A program made the position numbers and the translations under genes. Of a DNA stretch of 64,000 nt, positions 40,534 to 48,599 are shown piece by piece; within the stretch, counting starts at the first letter, position 1; each line of letters starts with the position of its first letter. Origin of the DNA: Micropruina glycogenica. Lineage in GTDB: Bacteria > Actinomycetota > Actinomycetes > Propionibacteriales > Propionibacteriaceae. The notes beneath the pieces were generated by a model. It ran no database searches, was not told the origin of the DNA, and worked only from the letters and a program-made list of their open reading frames with translations. The stretch lies in assembly GCF_039524395.1 (NCBI RefSeq), contig NZ_BAAAGO010000001.1; one strand, written 5' to 3'.

Positions 40534-40914
40534 GTGAGTATCGCGTTCGTGATCGTCTCGCACTCGGCCAAACTGGCCGAAGGCGTGGTCGAGTTGGCCC
40601 AGCAAATGGCCAAAGACGTCGAGTTCCGGGCCGCCGGCGGCACCGAGGACGGCGGCATCGGCACGTCGTTCGACCTGATCTACGCCGCGGTCGAAGAACT
40701 CACCGGCGCGGGGCACCAGGTGGTGCTGCTGACCGATCTGGGCTCGGCCGACATGACGGTGGAGTCGGTGCTCGAGATGGTCGACCCCGAGCAGGTGCAC
40801 TGGTGCCCGGGGCCGCTGGTCGAAGGTGCGGTGTCGGCCGCGGTGACCGCCCAGGTCGGCGGCGACATCGAGGCGGTGCGCGAGGCGGCCAAGGCCAAGG
40901 AGATGTTCGGCTGA
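40534..40914 (+). CDS. dhaM: PTS phosphotransferase subunit DhaM
   Basis: A 126-residue EIIA-Man-type domain: AFVIVSHSAKLAEGVVELAQ with the phospho-accepting His near residue 9, then GGIGTSFDLIYAAVEEL, then VVLLTDLGSADMTVESVLEM. It re-phosphorylates ADP on DhaL using HPr and PEP. Only the single EIIA domain is present, without the HPr or EI fusions seen in enterobacteria, so general PTS proteins must be encoded elsewhere. GTG 40534 gives the canonical start. Confidence 0.92.
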   Translation: MSIAFVIVSHSAKLAEGVVELAQQMAKDVEFRAAGGTEDGGIGTSFDLIYAAVEELTGAGHQVVLLTDLGSADMTVESVLEMVDPEQVHWCPGPLVEGAVSAAVTAQVGGDIEAVREAAKAKEMFG

Positions 40915-40954
40915 GTCCGCGTTAACGGCAGGTGACGGGCCTGAAACGGGGCGA

Positions 40955-40990
40955 CACCCCCTGGGAGCCATAGAGTGACCCCAGGGGGTG
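40955..40990 (+). promoter_or_regulatory. RBS-overlapping hairpin before the antiporter gene
   Basis: CACCCCCTGGG (40955-40965) pairs perfectly with CCCAGGGGGTG (40980-40990). The right arm contains the AGGGGG that serves as Shine-Dalgarno for the TTG at 40995. If transcribed, the stem would hide the ribosome binding site. If the start point lies in the loop (TAGAGTGAC), it would not form. Confidence 0.5.
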
Positions 40991-40994
40991 AGCC

Positions 40995-42476
40995 TTGACT
41001 CTCGACACCATGTTGCTGGCGGGGGCGGGCGTGCTCCTGGCGGCACTCGGCGCCGCCCGGCTGTCGAGTTCGGTCGGGCTGCCGTCGCTGCTGCTGTTCC
41101 TGTTTCTGGGCGTCGGCGTGGGGCTCTGGGTCGAGTTCGACGACGCCGCCCTGGCCCACGATCTGGGCTTCGCCGCGCTGGTGCTGATCCTGGGCGAGGG
41201 CGGCTTCACCACCAAGTGGCGCGAGATGCGTCCGATACTCTCGCTGGCCGGGTTACTGGCCACGGTCGGCATCGGGGTGTCGATCGTGGCCATGACCCTG
41301 TTCGGTCACTTGGTGCTCGGCCTCGATCTGGCCACCGCGCTGCTGCTGGGCGCGGTCACCGCGCCCACCGACTCGGCGGCGGTGTTCTCGGTGCTGCGCC
41401 GGGTGCCGATTCCGGCTCGCCTACGGGCGATTCTCGAAGCCGAGTCGGGCCTCAACGACGCGCCGGTGGTGCTGCTGGTGAGCGCGGCCACGGCCTGGGC
41501 GCTGGGTGAGTCCACCGAATCGCCACCGTTGATTCTGGGCATGGTGCTGGTCGAACTGGCGGGCGGTTTGCTGCTCGGCCTGGCGATCGGCTGGCTGGGC
41601 GCCCGGGTGCTCAAACGCATCGCGCTGCCCGCCTCGGGCCTGTACCCGCTGGGTGCCATGGGCTGGGCGCTGCTGGCTTACGGCGCAGGGGCGTACCTGC
41701 ACGTGTCGGGCTTCGCCGCGGTGTACATCTGCGCGGTGGTGCTGGGCAACAGCGACCTGCCGCACCGCAACGCCACCAAGTCGTTCGCCGAAGGCGTGGG
41801 CTGGGTGGCCCAGATCGGCCTGTTCGTGATGCTGGGCCTGCTGGCCCACCCCGACCGGTTCGCGCTCGACGTGGCGATCACCGGCGTGCTGGCGGGGCTG
41901 TTTCTCACCCTGATCGCGCGGCCTCTGTCTGTGTGGGCGTGCGCGGCGTGGTTCAAGGTGCCCTGGCGAGAACAGGCGTTTCTGTCGTGGGCGGGCCTGC
42001 GCGGCGCCGTCCCGATCATCATGGCCACGGTGCCGCTGGCCTCAACGCTGCCCCAGGCCAAGACGCTGTTCGACCTGGTGTTCGTGTTCGTCGTGGTCTA
42101 CACCACGCTACAGGCGCCCACCTTGGGTTGGGTGGCGCGAAAGCTGGGCGTGACCACGGGTGACGACGCGGTCGACATCGAGGTCGAGGTGGCACCGCTC
42201 GACAAGATTCAGGCCGACTTCATGCAGATCAAGGTGCCGTCCGGCTCCAAGTTGCACGGGGTGACGGTGTTCGAACTGCGGCTGCCGCCCAGCACCGTGG
42301 TGTCGTTGATCATTCGTGACGGCACGCCGTTCGCGCCCGGTAGCCGTGACGTGATTCGCACCGGCGACGAACTGCTGGTGGTGGTGCCGTCGCGCTACCG
42401 CTACCGGGTCGAGAACCGGTTCAAGCAGATCAGCCGCGGTGGACGGCTGTCGCGCTGGCACGACGATCGCGACTAG
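40995..42476 (+). CDS. Potassium or sodium/proton antiporter (CPA1, NhaP2-like)
   Basis: A 493-residue membrane protein with about 12 helices, including LGFAALVLILGEGGFTTKWR, ATALLLGAVTAPTDSAAVFS (the ion-binding T-x-D/N region near residue 120), LEAESGLNDAPVVLLV near residue 150 (G-L-N-D) and FLSWAGLRGAVPIIMATVPL near residue 330. A C-terminal soluble region (residues 405-480, IEVEVAPLDKIQADFMQIK and GDELLVVVPSRYRYRVENRF) is a TrkA_C-like regulatory domain, as in K+/H+ antiporter NhaP2. It starts with TTG at 40995, right after a hairpin that overlaps its ribosome binding site. Confidence 0.88.
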   Translation: MTLDTMLLAGAGVLLAALGAARLSSSVGLPSLLLFLFLGVGVGLWVEFDDAALAHDLGFAALVLILGEGGFTTKWREMRPILSLAGLLATVGIGVSIVAMTLFGHLVLGLDLATALLLGAVTAPTDSAAVFSVLRRVPIPARLRAILEAESGLNDAPVVLLVSAATAWALGESTESPPLILGMVLVELAGGLLLGLAIGWLGARVLKRIALPASGLYPLGAMGWALLAYGAGAYLHVSGFAAVYICAVVLGNSDLPHRNATKSFAEGVGWVAQIGLFVMLGLLAHPDRFALDVAITGVLAGLFLTLIARPLSVWACAAWFKVPWREQAFLSWAGLRGAVPIIMATVPLASTLPQAKTLFDLVFVFVVVYTTLQAPTLGWVARKLGVTTGDDAVDIEVEVAPLDKIQADFMQIKVPSGSKLHGVTVFELRLPPSTVVSLIIRDGTPFAPGSRDVIRTGDELLVVVPSRYRYRVENRFKQISRGGRLSRWHDDRD

Positions 42477-42480
42477 CGAG

Positions 42481-43056
42481 CTACTTCTTGGTTTTCGAGG
42501 GCGACGCCGAGGGCGACGCGGACGGCGTGGCCACCGGTGCGGCGGTCGCACTGGCCTCAGAGGCGGGCAGCGGCGGCAGGCAGACGGGGCCGTCGACCGC
42601 GATGGACGTCAGCGGCTTGGCCGCCTTGCCGGCGTAGTCGTCGCCGAGCAGCACGTCGACCACGTGGTCGATGCGGCCATCGCCCTGGGTCTTGGCGTTC
42701 TTGAAGAAGCCGGCGACCAGCTTGACCTCGGGGTCGTCTTTGCTGTTGCCGATCACGACGGTTTCGGCGAACTTCTGATCGCTGTTGTTGACCTTGAGGA
42801 TGTAGTAGCCGACTGCACGCATCTCGGTGCTGACCCGCTTGGCCAGGCCACCGCGCAGCCCTGCGTTCAGGGTGCGTACGGTCACGTAGTTGGGCGTCAG
42901 CTTGCCGCCGACGTCGACCTTCACGCAGGGCTCGGGCGGGCGGGGTGGAATGGCTGCGGTGGCGTTCTTCAGCCCCCACCAGCCGCCCACGGCGACCAGC
43001 GCCAGCAGAATGATGAGCGTGACGGGCGTCTTGAACACCCGGATCACCTGCCGCAA
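42481..43056 (-). CDS. LytR C-terminal domain membrane protein
   Basis: A 191-residue protein with one N-terminal transmembrane segment (FKTPVTLIILLALVAVGGWW, residues 8-28) and an extracytoplasmic LytR_C domain: LTPNYVTVRTLNAGLRGGLA, then AVGYYILKVNNSD, then DPEVKLVAGFFKNAKTQGDG. A Ser/Ala/Pro tail with repeated SPSAS closes it. Such proteins are thought to act at the cell wall near LCP ligases. Together with the VapB-like gene it forms a pair that recurs in actinobacterial genomes as I recall. Confidence 0.8.
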   Translation of the reverse strand: MRQVIRVFKTPVTLIILLALVAVGGWWGLKNATAAIPPRPPEPCVKVDVGGKLTPNYVTVRTLNAGLRGGLAKRVSTEMRAVGYYILKVNNSDQKFAETVVIGNSKDDPEVKLVAGFFKNAKTQGDGRIDHVVDVLLGDDYAGKAAKPLTSIAVDGPVCLPPLPASEASATAAPVATPSASPSASPSKTKK

Positions 43057-43093
43057 CGACCCGCTCCTCTACTCGACCGAACCTCTACCCAGA

Positions 43094-43387
43094 CTACTTG
43101 AGTTCGAGAACGCGGGCGTGCATGGTCTGGCGTTGCTGCAGCGCGGCGCGCAACGCGCGGTGCAGGCCGTCCTCCAAGTAGTAGTCGCCCTGCCACGAAA
43201 TGACGTGCGCGAACAGGTCGCCGTAGAAGGTGGAATCGTCTTCGAGCAACTGCTCCAAGTCGAGAATGCGCTTGGTGGTGACCAACTGGTCGAGCCTGAT
43301 CTGCTGCGGCGCGATGGCGGCCCACTGGCGCTGCACGTAGCCGTGTTCGGGGTACGGCCGCTCGTCGCCGACGCGCTTGAAGATCAC
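43094..43387 (-). CDS. Conserved actinobacterial protein annotated VapB-like
   Basis: A 97-residue protein: IFKRVGDERPYPEHGYVQRQ, then APQQIRLDQLVTTKRILDLE, then ISWQGDYYLEDGLHRALRAA. The ending L-E-D-G-x-H-R-x-x-x-A resembles ParB-nuclease-like folds. Databases tend to label the family VapB antitoxin, but no VapC toxin is adjacent here and strong conservation suggests a housekeeping role. It is divergent from the HerA-like ATPase and 37 bases upstream of the LytR_C gene. Confidence 0.75.
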   Translation of the reverse strand: MIFKRVGDERPYPEHGYVQRQWAAIAPQQIRLDQLVTTKRILDLEQLLEDDSTFYGDLFAHVISWQGDYYLEDGLHRALRAALQQRQTMHARVLELK

Positions 43388-43428
43388 TCACACAGTCTAG
43401 GGGAGCGTTCGCCGTATGATCTGGGGCC

Positions 43429-45018
43429 ATGGGTTCACCGGACACCGCAGACATCGTCAAGGGCTACACCTTCGACACCGAATCCATCGAACTGGGGGTG
43501 TTGATCGCCGACGGGCAACCAGTTCCCGACGCGAAGATTCGCATCTCGTTGTCGATGCTGAACCGGCACGGGCTCGTGGCGGGTGCCACCGGCACCGGCA
43601 AGACCAAGACCCTGCAGTTGATGACCGAGCAGATCGCCCGCGCCGGCGTGTCGGTGTTCGCGGCCGACATCAAGGGTGACCTGTCGGGGCTGGCGCTGCC
43701 CGGCAAGTCGTCCGACAAGCTGCTGGCCCGCACGCAGGCGATCGGGCAGAACTGGCAGCCGCACGGCTGCCCGGTCGAGTTCTACGCGCTTGGCGGGCAG
43801 GGGCACGGCGTGCCGCTGCGGGCCACCGTGAGTTCGTTCGGGCCGATTCTGCTCAGCAAGGTGCTGGGGCTGAACGAAACCCAAGAATCGACGCTCGGCC
43901 TGATCTTTCACTACTGCGACACCAAAGGCCTGCCGCTGCTCGACCTGGCAGACCTGCGGTCGGTCGTGTCGTACCTGACCTCTGACGAGGGCAAACCCGA
44001 ACTGAAGGAACTCGGGGGCGTGTCGTCGGCCAGCGCCGGGGTGATTCTGCGTTCGCTGGTGACGCTGCAGACCCAGGGGGCGGACGAGTTCTTCGGCGAG
44101 CCCGAGTTCGACACCCGCGACCTAATTCGCACCACCCCCGACGGCCAGGGAGTCATCTCGCTGCTGGAGCTGCCCAACCTGCAAGACCGTCCGGCGATCT
44201 TCTCGACGTTCTTGATGTGGCTGCTGGCCGACCTGTTTCACGACCTGCCCGAGGTGGGTGACGTCGACAAGCCCAAGCTGGTGTTCTTCTTCGACGAGGC
44301 GCACCTGCTGTTCGCCGACGCGTCCAAGGCCTTTCTGCAGGCGATCGCGCAGACCGTCCGGCTGATCCGTTCGAAGGGCGTCGGCATCTTCTTCGTCACT
44401 CAGACGCCCAAGGACGTGCCCGACGACGTGCTGGCCCAGCTGGGTTCGCGGGTGCAGCACCAGCTGCGGGCGCACACGCCCAACGACGCCAAGGCGCTGA
44501 AGGCGACGGTGGCCACCTACCCGACCTCGGCCTACGACCTCACCGAGGTGCTGCAGGGCCTGGGCATCGGCGAGGCGATCGTGACGGTGCTGAACCCCAA
44601 CGGCGCGCCCACCCCGGTGGCCTGGACGCGCATGCGGGCGCCCGAGGCGTCGATGGACCCGATGCCCGAGCAGATGATGGCCGGCGGCATCGCGCAGTCG
44701 GCGATGATGCGCAAGTACGGCCAGGCGGTGAACCGCGACTCGGCCTACGAGATGCTCACCCGCAAGCTCGAGGCCGGGGCGGCGGCAGCGGCCGAGGAGC
44801 AGCAGCGGGCCGAGCAGGCCAAGGCCGACGCTGCCGCGGCCAAGGAACGCGACAAGCAGGCCGCGGCCCAGGCCAGGTCGCAGGGGCGGACGACGAGTCG
44901 TCCGGCGCCCAAGAGTGGGTTCGAGAAGGTGCTCAGCTCGCCCACGTTCTGGAACAAGGTGATCACCGTGGGCGGTGAGATCACCCGGGGCATGTTCGGT
45001 ACGGCGCGCAAGCGCTGA
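43429..45018 (+). CDS. HerA-like ATPase, DUF853
   Basis: A 529-residue P-loop ATPase. Walker A is GLVAGATGTGKTKTLQLM near residue 48, followed by VFAADIKGDLSGLALPGKSS. Walker B is PKLVFFFDEAHLLFADASKA near residue 285, and the sensor region is VTQTPKDVPDDVLAQLGSRV near residue 325. The C-terminal 80 residues are Ala/Glu/Lys-rich coiled coil (AAEEQQRAEQAKADAAAAKE) with a short end ITRGMFGTARKR. This DUF853 family is related to HerA/FtsK motor ATPases; its biological role is not established. It is not part of the restriction island but is its left neighbour. Confidence 0.88.
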   Translation: MGSPDTADIVKGYTFDTESIELGVLIADGQPVPDAKIRISLSMLNRHGLVAGATGTGKTKTLQLMTEQIARAGVSVFAADIKGDLSGLALPGKSSDKLLARTQAIGQNWQPHGCPVEFYALGGQGHGVPLRATVSSFGPILLSKVLGLNETQESTLGLIFHYCDTKGLPLLDLADLRSVVSYLTSDEGKPELKELGGVSSASAGVILRSLVTLQTQGADEFFGEPEFDTRDLIRTTPDGQGVISLLELPNLQDRPAIFSTFLMWLLADLFHDLPEVGDVDKPKLVFFFDEAHLLFADASKAFLQAIAQTVRLIRSKGVGIFFVTQTPKDVPDDVLAQLGSRVQHQLRAHTPNDAKALKATVATYPTSAYDLTEVLQGLGIGEAIVTVLNPNGAPTPVAWTRMRAPEASMDPMPEQMMAGGIAQSAMMRKYGQAVNRDSAYEMLTRKLEAGAAAAAEEQQRAEQAKADAAAAKERDKQAAAQARSQGRTTSRPAPKSGFEKVLSSPTFWNKVITVGGEITRGMFGTARKR

Positions 45019-45026
45019 GCAATCGC

Positions 45027-45046
45027 TGGTCGAGCCTGTCGAGACC
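45027..45046. repeat. Family A repeat, intergenic
   Basis: TGGTCGAGCCTGTCGAGACC, nine bases after the stop of the HerA-like gene. Confidence 0.8.
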
Positions 45047-45074
45047 CCAAGAACATCAACGTCGCGGGGCGAAC

Positions 45075-45110
45075 GACGGCCCGAGGGCTCCCTCCTACCC
45101 TCGGGCCGTC
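45075..45110. terminator. Bidirectional hairpin terminator
   Basis: GACGGCCCGAGGG and CCCTCGGGCCGTC form a perfect 13-bp stem with a 10-base loop in the 97-base gap between convergent genes, suited to stopping transcription from both sides. Confidence 0.75.
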
Positions 45111-45115
45111 AGCCG

Positions 45116-46549
45116 TCACGCTGCGCCGGCAGCCACGACCGGTTCGGCCGCCTCGTGCGCCGTGGCGGAACTGTGGGCACCTGCCAAGGCGGTGAGTGCC
45201 TCGTCGAGCAGCCGGTGAATCGAGGTGGTGACGGCAGTGCATCCGCTGTCGATCTTCGCGGCGTTCGTCTGAATCGAACTCGCCAGCGTCTTCATCGCGT
45301 CGATCTTGACCAACTGCGCCAGCGCCTCGGCGATCTTCTCTTCGGCCGTCTGCGCCTCTTCCGAACCGGTGCGCACCGAAGCGGCCATTGCGACGGTGCG
45401 AAGCAGAATGACCACGGTGCGCAGCAGCTCAGGATCGTCCGTTTCCGGGTCGAGCGCGACGACCAAGCGCCGTGACCCCACCACCCGAATCGCCTGGCCT
45501 GCGTTCTGTTCGAGCGAACGGACGACGCCCAACGACGCCACTGCTGCGCGGTTGCGCTCGGCCTCGTCGAAGTACGCGGTCCAACCGGCCCGCTTCGAGT
45601 CGGTCACTTCGACCACCAGCCGAACATCGTGGCCACCCACGGTCAGCACGCCGTCACCCTTCTTGCAGCGCGGCAGAAGACCGACCTGATTGGTGGTGTC
45701 CTGGTACTCGTCGCCCAGTCCGGCTGCGATGCCGTTCATCAGCACGTGAACCTGCGCCTCGAGCGAGCCGCCCTTGATCGGCGTCACCTTGGCGAGCGAT
45801 GCCGTTGCCTGCTGCACCTTCAACGCCGTGGTCAACTCGTCCACCTTGTGTGCCAGCACGTTGTGGTTCTTCTCGATCCGCTCGGTGAACTCCTTCTGGC
45901 TCACCGCCAGAGCGGCGGCGTGCTTGGCCATGGGAGAAGTTGGGTCCGACGGGTCGAACTGCTTGGCCGCCTTCGACAGCAGCTCGGACGTGCCGGCGCT
46001 CACCTGAGCCTGCAGAGTCTGGGCGAAGGTGCCCAGCAGGGGCTGCATGCGTTCGAGCACCTCCGCCTTGTCGCCGCCGAACAGGCGCTGCATCTGCTCG
46101 GCCAGGGTCTTCGTGGCGTGATCCACGGCCGCGGTGATCTCTTTGCGGTTCGTCACCTCGGCCTCGACGATCGCCTTCTTGGCGTCGGACGCCACCTGAG
46201 TCACCGCCTTCGCGGCCTCTGCGGTGGCCCGCTCAGTGATCTCGGCCGCCTGCTTGGATGCCTGGGCTGTCTGGTCGCCCACGCCCTTGACCATGCTCTC
46301 GAGCAGCCGCGTATCTGCGGTGTGCGCGGTGCTGGCCAAGACGCGGGCGCCGAACGTCAGGGCTTCGTGGACGAACGCCGTGACGTCGGCGTTCCCGACG
46401 GCGGACGCGTGAGCGGCCTCACCGAGCCGCCGTCCGGTCGTCCAGTGGCGGGCCTCTTCGATGACCCTCGGTTCGGCGATCACCATCGCTTCGATCGCGA
46501 TGGTCGCCCCGGTTGCGTCGAACCGGGCGGTGTCGGTGGTGCTGGGCAT
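45116..46549 (-). CDS. Coiled-coil protein with nuclease-like C-terminal domain
   Basis: A 477-residue soluble protein. Residues 80-250 are Ala/Lys/Glu-rich heptads (TERATAEAAKAVTQVASDAK, KHAAALAVSQKEFTERIEKN), predicting a long coiled coil. Residues 260-400 hold a compact domain: GGSLEAQVHVLMNGIAAGLG, CKKGDGVLTVGGHDVRLVVE, DEAERNRAAVASLGVV. This resembles the RmuC/DUF2130-type restriction-endonuclease-like fold, with acidic residues around KKGDG and VVEVTDSK, although a textbook D-ExK is not evident. ATG 46549 follows GGAGG. It is divergent from the type I restriction operon across palindrome-rich DNA, suggesting linked function. Confidence 0.6.
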   Translation of the reverse strand: MPSTTDTARFDATGATIAIEAMVIAEPRVIEEARHWTTGRRLGEAAHASAVGNADVTAFVHEALTFGARVLASTAHTADTRLLESMVKGVGDQTAQASKQAAEITERATAEAAKAVTQVASDAKKAIVEAEVTNRKEITAAVDHATKTLAEQMQRLFGGDKAEVLERMQPLLGTFAQTLQAQVSAGTSELLSKAAKQFDPSDPTSPMAKHAAALAVSQKEFTERIEKNHNVLAHKVDELTTALKVQQATASLAKVTPIKGGSLEAQVHVLMNGIAAGLGDEYQDTTNQVGLLPRCKKGDGVLTVGGHDVRLVVEVTDSKRAGWTAYFDEAERNRAAVASLGVVRSLEQNAGQAIRVVGSRRLVVALDPETDDPELLRTVVILLRTVAMAASVRTGSEEAQTAEEKIAEALAQLVKIDAMKTLASSIQTNAAKIDSGCTAVTTSIHRLLDEALTALAGAHSSATAHEAAEPVVAAGAA

Positions 46550-46633
46550 GATTCCTCCTGAGGGTTTGTCGTCGCCACTGTGGCGGGACGCAATCAGAAT
46601 CGGTGGCCGTGGCTCTACGGACAAGATAAGACG

Positions 46634-46653
46634 CTGTTTAGTCGGGTAAACAG
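46634..46653. promoter_or_regulatory. Palindrome in the divergent island promoter (1)
   Basis: CTGTTTA-GTCGGG-TAAACAG, a perfect 7-bp inverted repeat in the 171-base gap between the coiled-coil gene and the HTH-methylase-like gene. Overlap with likely promoters suggests an operator. Confidence 0.5.
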
Positions 46654-46663
46654 ACGCTGCCAT

Positions 46664-46679
46664 ATGCACTCAAGTGCAT
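46664..46679. promoter_or_regulatory. Palindrome in the divergent island promoter (2)
   Basis: ATGCACT-CA-AGTGCAT, a perfect 7-bp inverted repeat 42 bases upstream of the HTH-methylase-like start. The first gene's own HTH domain is a candidate to bind it. Confidence 0.5.
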
Positions 46680-46720
46680 TTCCCGTAGTCTCCTGTCATT
46701 GCGTACGAGAGGAGGCACCC

Positions 46721-48598
46721 ATGCAGTCACCCACCCTGACCGCCGAAGATGTGGCGCGCCTCGCGATGGTGTCGAGGCAGGCGGTAACCAACTGGCGGCG
46801 ACGACCCAACACCGCAGCCGGCATGCTGCCGTTTCCGCCACCGCTGTCCGCAGACGGTGTCGAGCGTTTCGCGGCCGACGAGGTCGTCGCGTGGTTGGAG
46901 AAGACCGGCCGTGGCCGCAATGCCGAGGCGCGGGCCGACGCTCCGGCCTTTTCGCTGCGTGAAGGATTCAGCCTCGATGAGGTCGTCACCATGCTTGCCC
47001 TGCGCTCGATGTGTGATTGCGACCTCACTGCACTGTCGGCCGCCGACCTCGCCGCTCTCGCCTATGAGGCCGACCCCGACGACGAGTTCTTGGGCTCCGA
47101 GGTGGTCGGGATCGGCGTCAAGGCCGACTTGCTCGCCTACGTCGACGATCTTCACGAGTCGGCCTTCGGACTTATCGATGCGCTGGATCGTGCCGAAGAG
47201 AGTCGTCTGGGCCGGTCGGGTCACCGCGGTCTGACAGACGCGGCGGTCACGGTGCTGGCTTCGATCACCACCGCGTGCCGGCTGTTTCTGGGCGGTGATG
47301 TGGTTGCGCTCGATCCTCGTGTCAACGCACCGACCGCTCGGGTGTTGGCTGAGGGTTTTGCCGGCGTCACGGTCGGCGCGGGCCACGTCGACGGGCGCCG
47401 GTTGCGGCGCACGCTGACGTTGGCTGACGTCGAGTTGGTCAGCAGTGACTCGGCGGTGCGCGTGCTGTCGGTGGTGGGCGAGACCGATCACGCTGCTCTG
47501 CAGGTGATGGACGACCTGGTGCTCGACCTGGGCCCCGCCGATGTCGGCGTCATTCTCGGTCCGTCGTCGCTGTTGTGTGACGGATTGCGCGGGCGACTCG
47601 ATGCAATGCGCGCCGACACGCTCTCTGGGCGCGGACTGGTGATGGCCGCTCGGCTGCCGCGGGGGCTGTGGACCAACGCGCATCGCCAGCAGTTGGGTCT
47701 CTGGATCGTGGCGGGCGTCGAGAAGGGCGCCAAGGTGGTTGTGGCCGACCTCACTGCGACGGACGTGGACGTGAACGACCTGGCCTCTGACGCCTCAGCC
47801 GCGCTGACCTACGACTCGGCGACGCTGCCGGATGCCTCCAGGGCCTTTCGCTACGGGCGTGCCGTCGACCGCGCCGCGCTGAGTGGCCGTCGTCCGCTGG
47901 TAGCGCCCGGCATTCGGGCGATTCAACTGGCCGACGCGGCGTACGGTCACCATCGCGATCGCGTGCTGGCGGCCACCCTGATCACCAGTCAGCCCTTGCC
48001 CGGCTTCGACGTTCACGTGGCACCAGGCGAACAACAGGTGGTGGTCAGCGCCGCCTCGCTGGGCGAGTTGCTGGCCGCCGGTCGTATCGATTTGCTCAAA
48101 GGAACGCGCGTCGACGCTGCCTACAGCGACCCGGTTGGGACCGTGCGAGCGGTGTCGGCAGATCCTGCCGACGCCGATCTGCTGCTCGATCCGCTGGTGG
48201 CCGCCGAGCACTATCCGCGGGCGCGACGAACCGAGCCCGGCGACGTCGTGTTCGTCGAGCGCCCCCGTCCACACGCCAGCGTTGACCACGAGGGAGGCTC
48301 GCTCGTGCGGTACCCGAGCCGGGCGCTCAGGCTGCCGCCCGATTCCCTGCTCGGCCCGCTCGCTCTGGCAGCGGTGATCAACCGCTTGCCCAGCTCAGCC
48401 CAGGAGTATCGGGCCTGGAACGTGCCGCTGCTGCGTGCGGGTGAGCGTGGCGCGTTGGAGGGGACGCTGGCCGCGGCCGATGCGTACCTGGCCGACTTGC
48501 ACCGCCGCACGGCCGCGACCAACGATCTGATCGACAACCTGATTCAGGGGGCTGCCGCCGGCACCCTCGCCCTCACACCGACCACGAAGGCAGGCTGA
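46721..48598 (+). CDS. HTH plus degenerate adenine methylase plus HsdS-like tail
   Basis: A 625-residue protein opening the restriction operon; ATG 46721 follows GAGAGGAGG. Residues 5-65 are a MerR/HTH_17-like helix-turn-helix: TAEDVARLAMVSRQAVTNWR, then FAADEVVAWLEKTGR. The middle aligns by pattern with N6-adenine methylases of the HTH-fused actinobacterial type (DVGVILGPSSLLCDGLRGRL, then RGLVMAARLPRGLWTNAHRQ). Where NPPF/NPPY is expected it reads ILGPSSLL, and no D-P-x-C/A-G-S-G motif I is visible. From residue 500, GDVVFVERPRPHASVDHEGG to LADLHRRTAATNDLIDNLIQ resembles an HsdS target-recognition half with its spacer helix. It probably binds DNA without methylating it. Codon context is host-like. 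Confidence 0.65.
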   Translation: MQSPTLTAEDVARLAMVSRQAVTNWRRRPNTAAGMLPFPPPLSADGVERFAADEVVAWLEKTGRGRNAEARADAPAFSLREGFSLDEVVTMLALRSMCDCDLTALSAADLAALAYEADPDDEFLGSEVVGIGVKADLLAYVDDLHESAFGLIDALDRAEESRLGRSGHRGLTDAAVTVLASITTACRLFLGGDVVALDPRVNAPTARVLAEGFAGVTVGAGHVDGRRLRRTLTLADVELVSSDSAVRVLSVVGETDHAALQVMDDLVLDLGPADVGVILGPSSLLCDGLRGRLDAMRADTLSGRGLVMAARLPRGLWTNAHRQQLGLWIVAGVEKGAKVVVADLTATDVDVNDLASDASAALTYDSATLPDASRAFRYGRAVDRAALSGRRPLVAPGIRAIQLADAAYGHHRDRVLAATLITSQPLPGFDVHVAPGEQQVVVSAASLGELLAAGRIDLLKGTRVDAAYSDPVGTVRAVSADPADADLLLDPLVAAEHYPRARRTEPGDVVFVERPRPHASVDHEGGSLVRYPSRALRLPPDSLLGPLALAAVINRLPSSAQEYRAWNVPLLRAGERGALEGTLAAADAYLADLHRRTAATNDLIDNLIQGAAAGTLALTPTTKAG

Positions 48599-48599
48599 C

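Noticed and set aside
43094..43387. A VapBC toxin-antitoxin module
   Set aside because: Only the VapB-labelled protein is present; there is no PIN-domain VapC and the gene is paired with a LytR_C protein instead.
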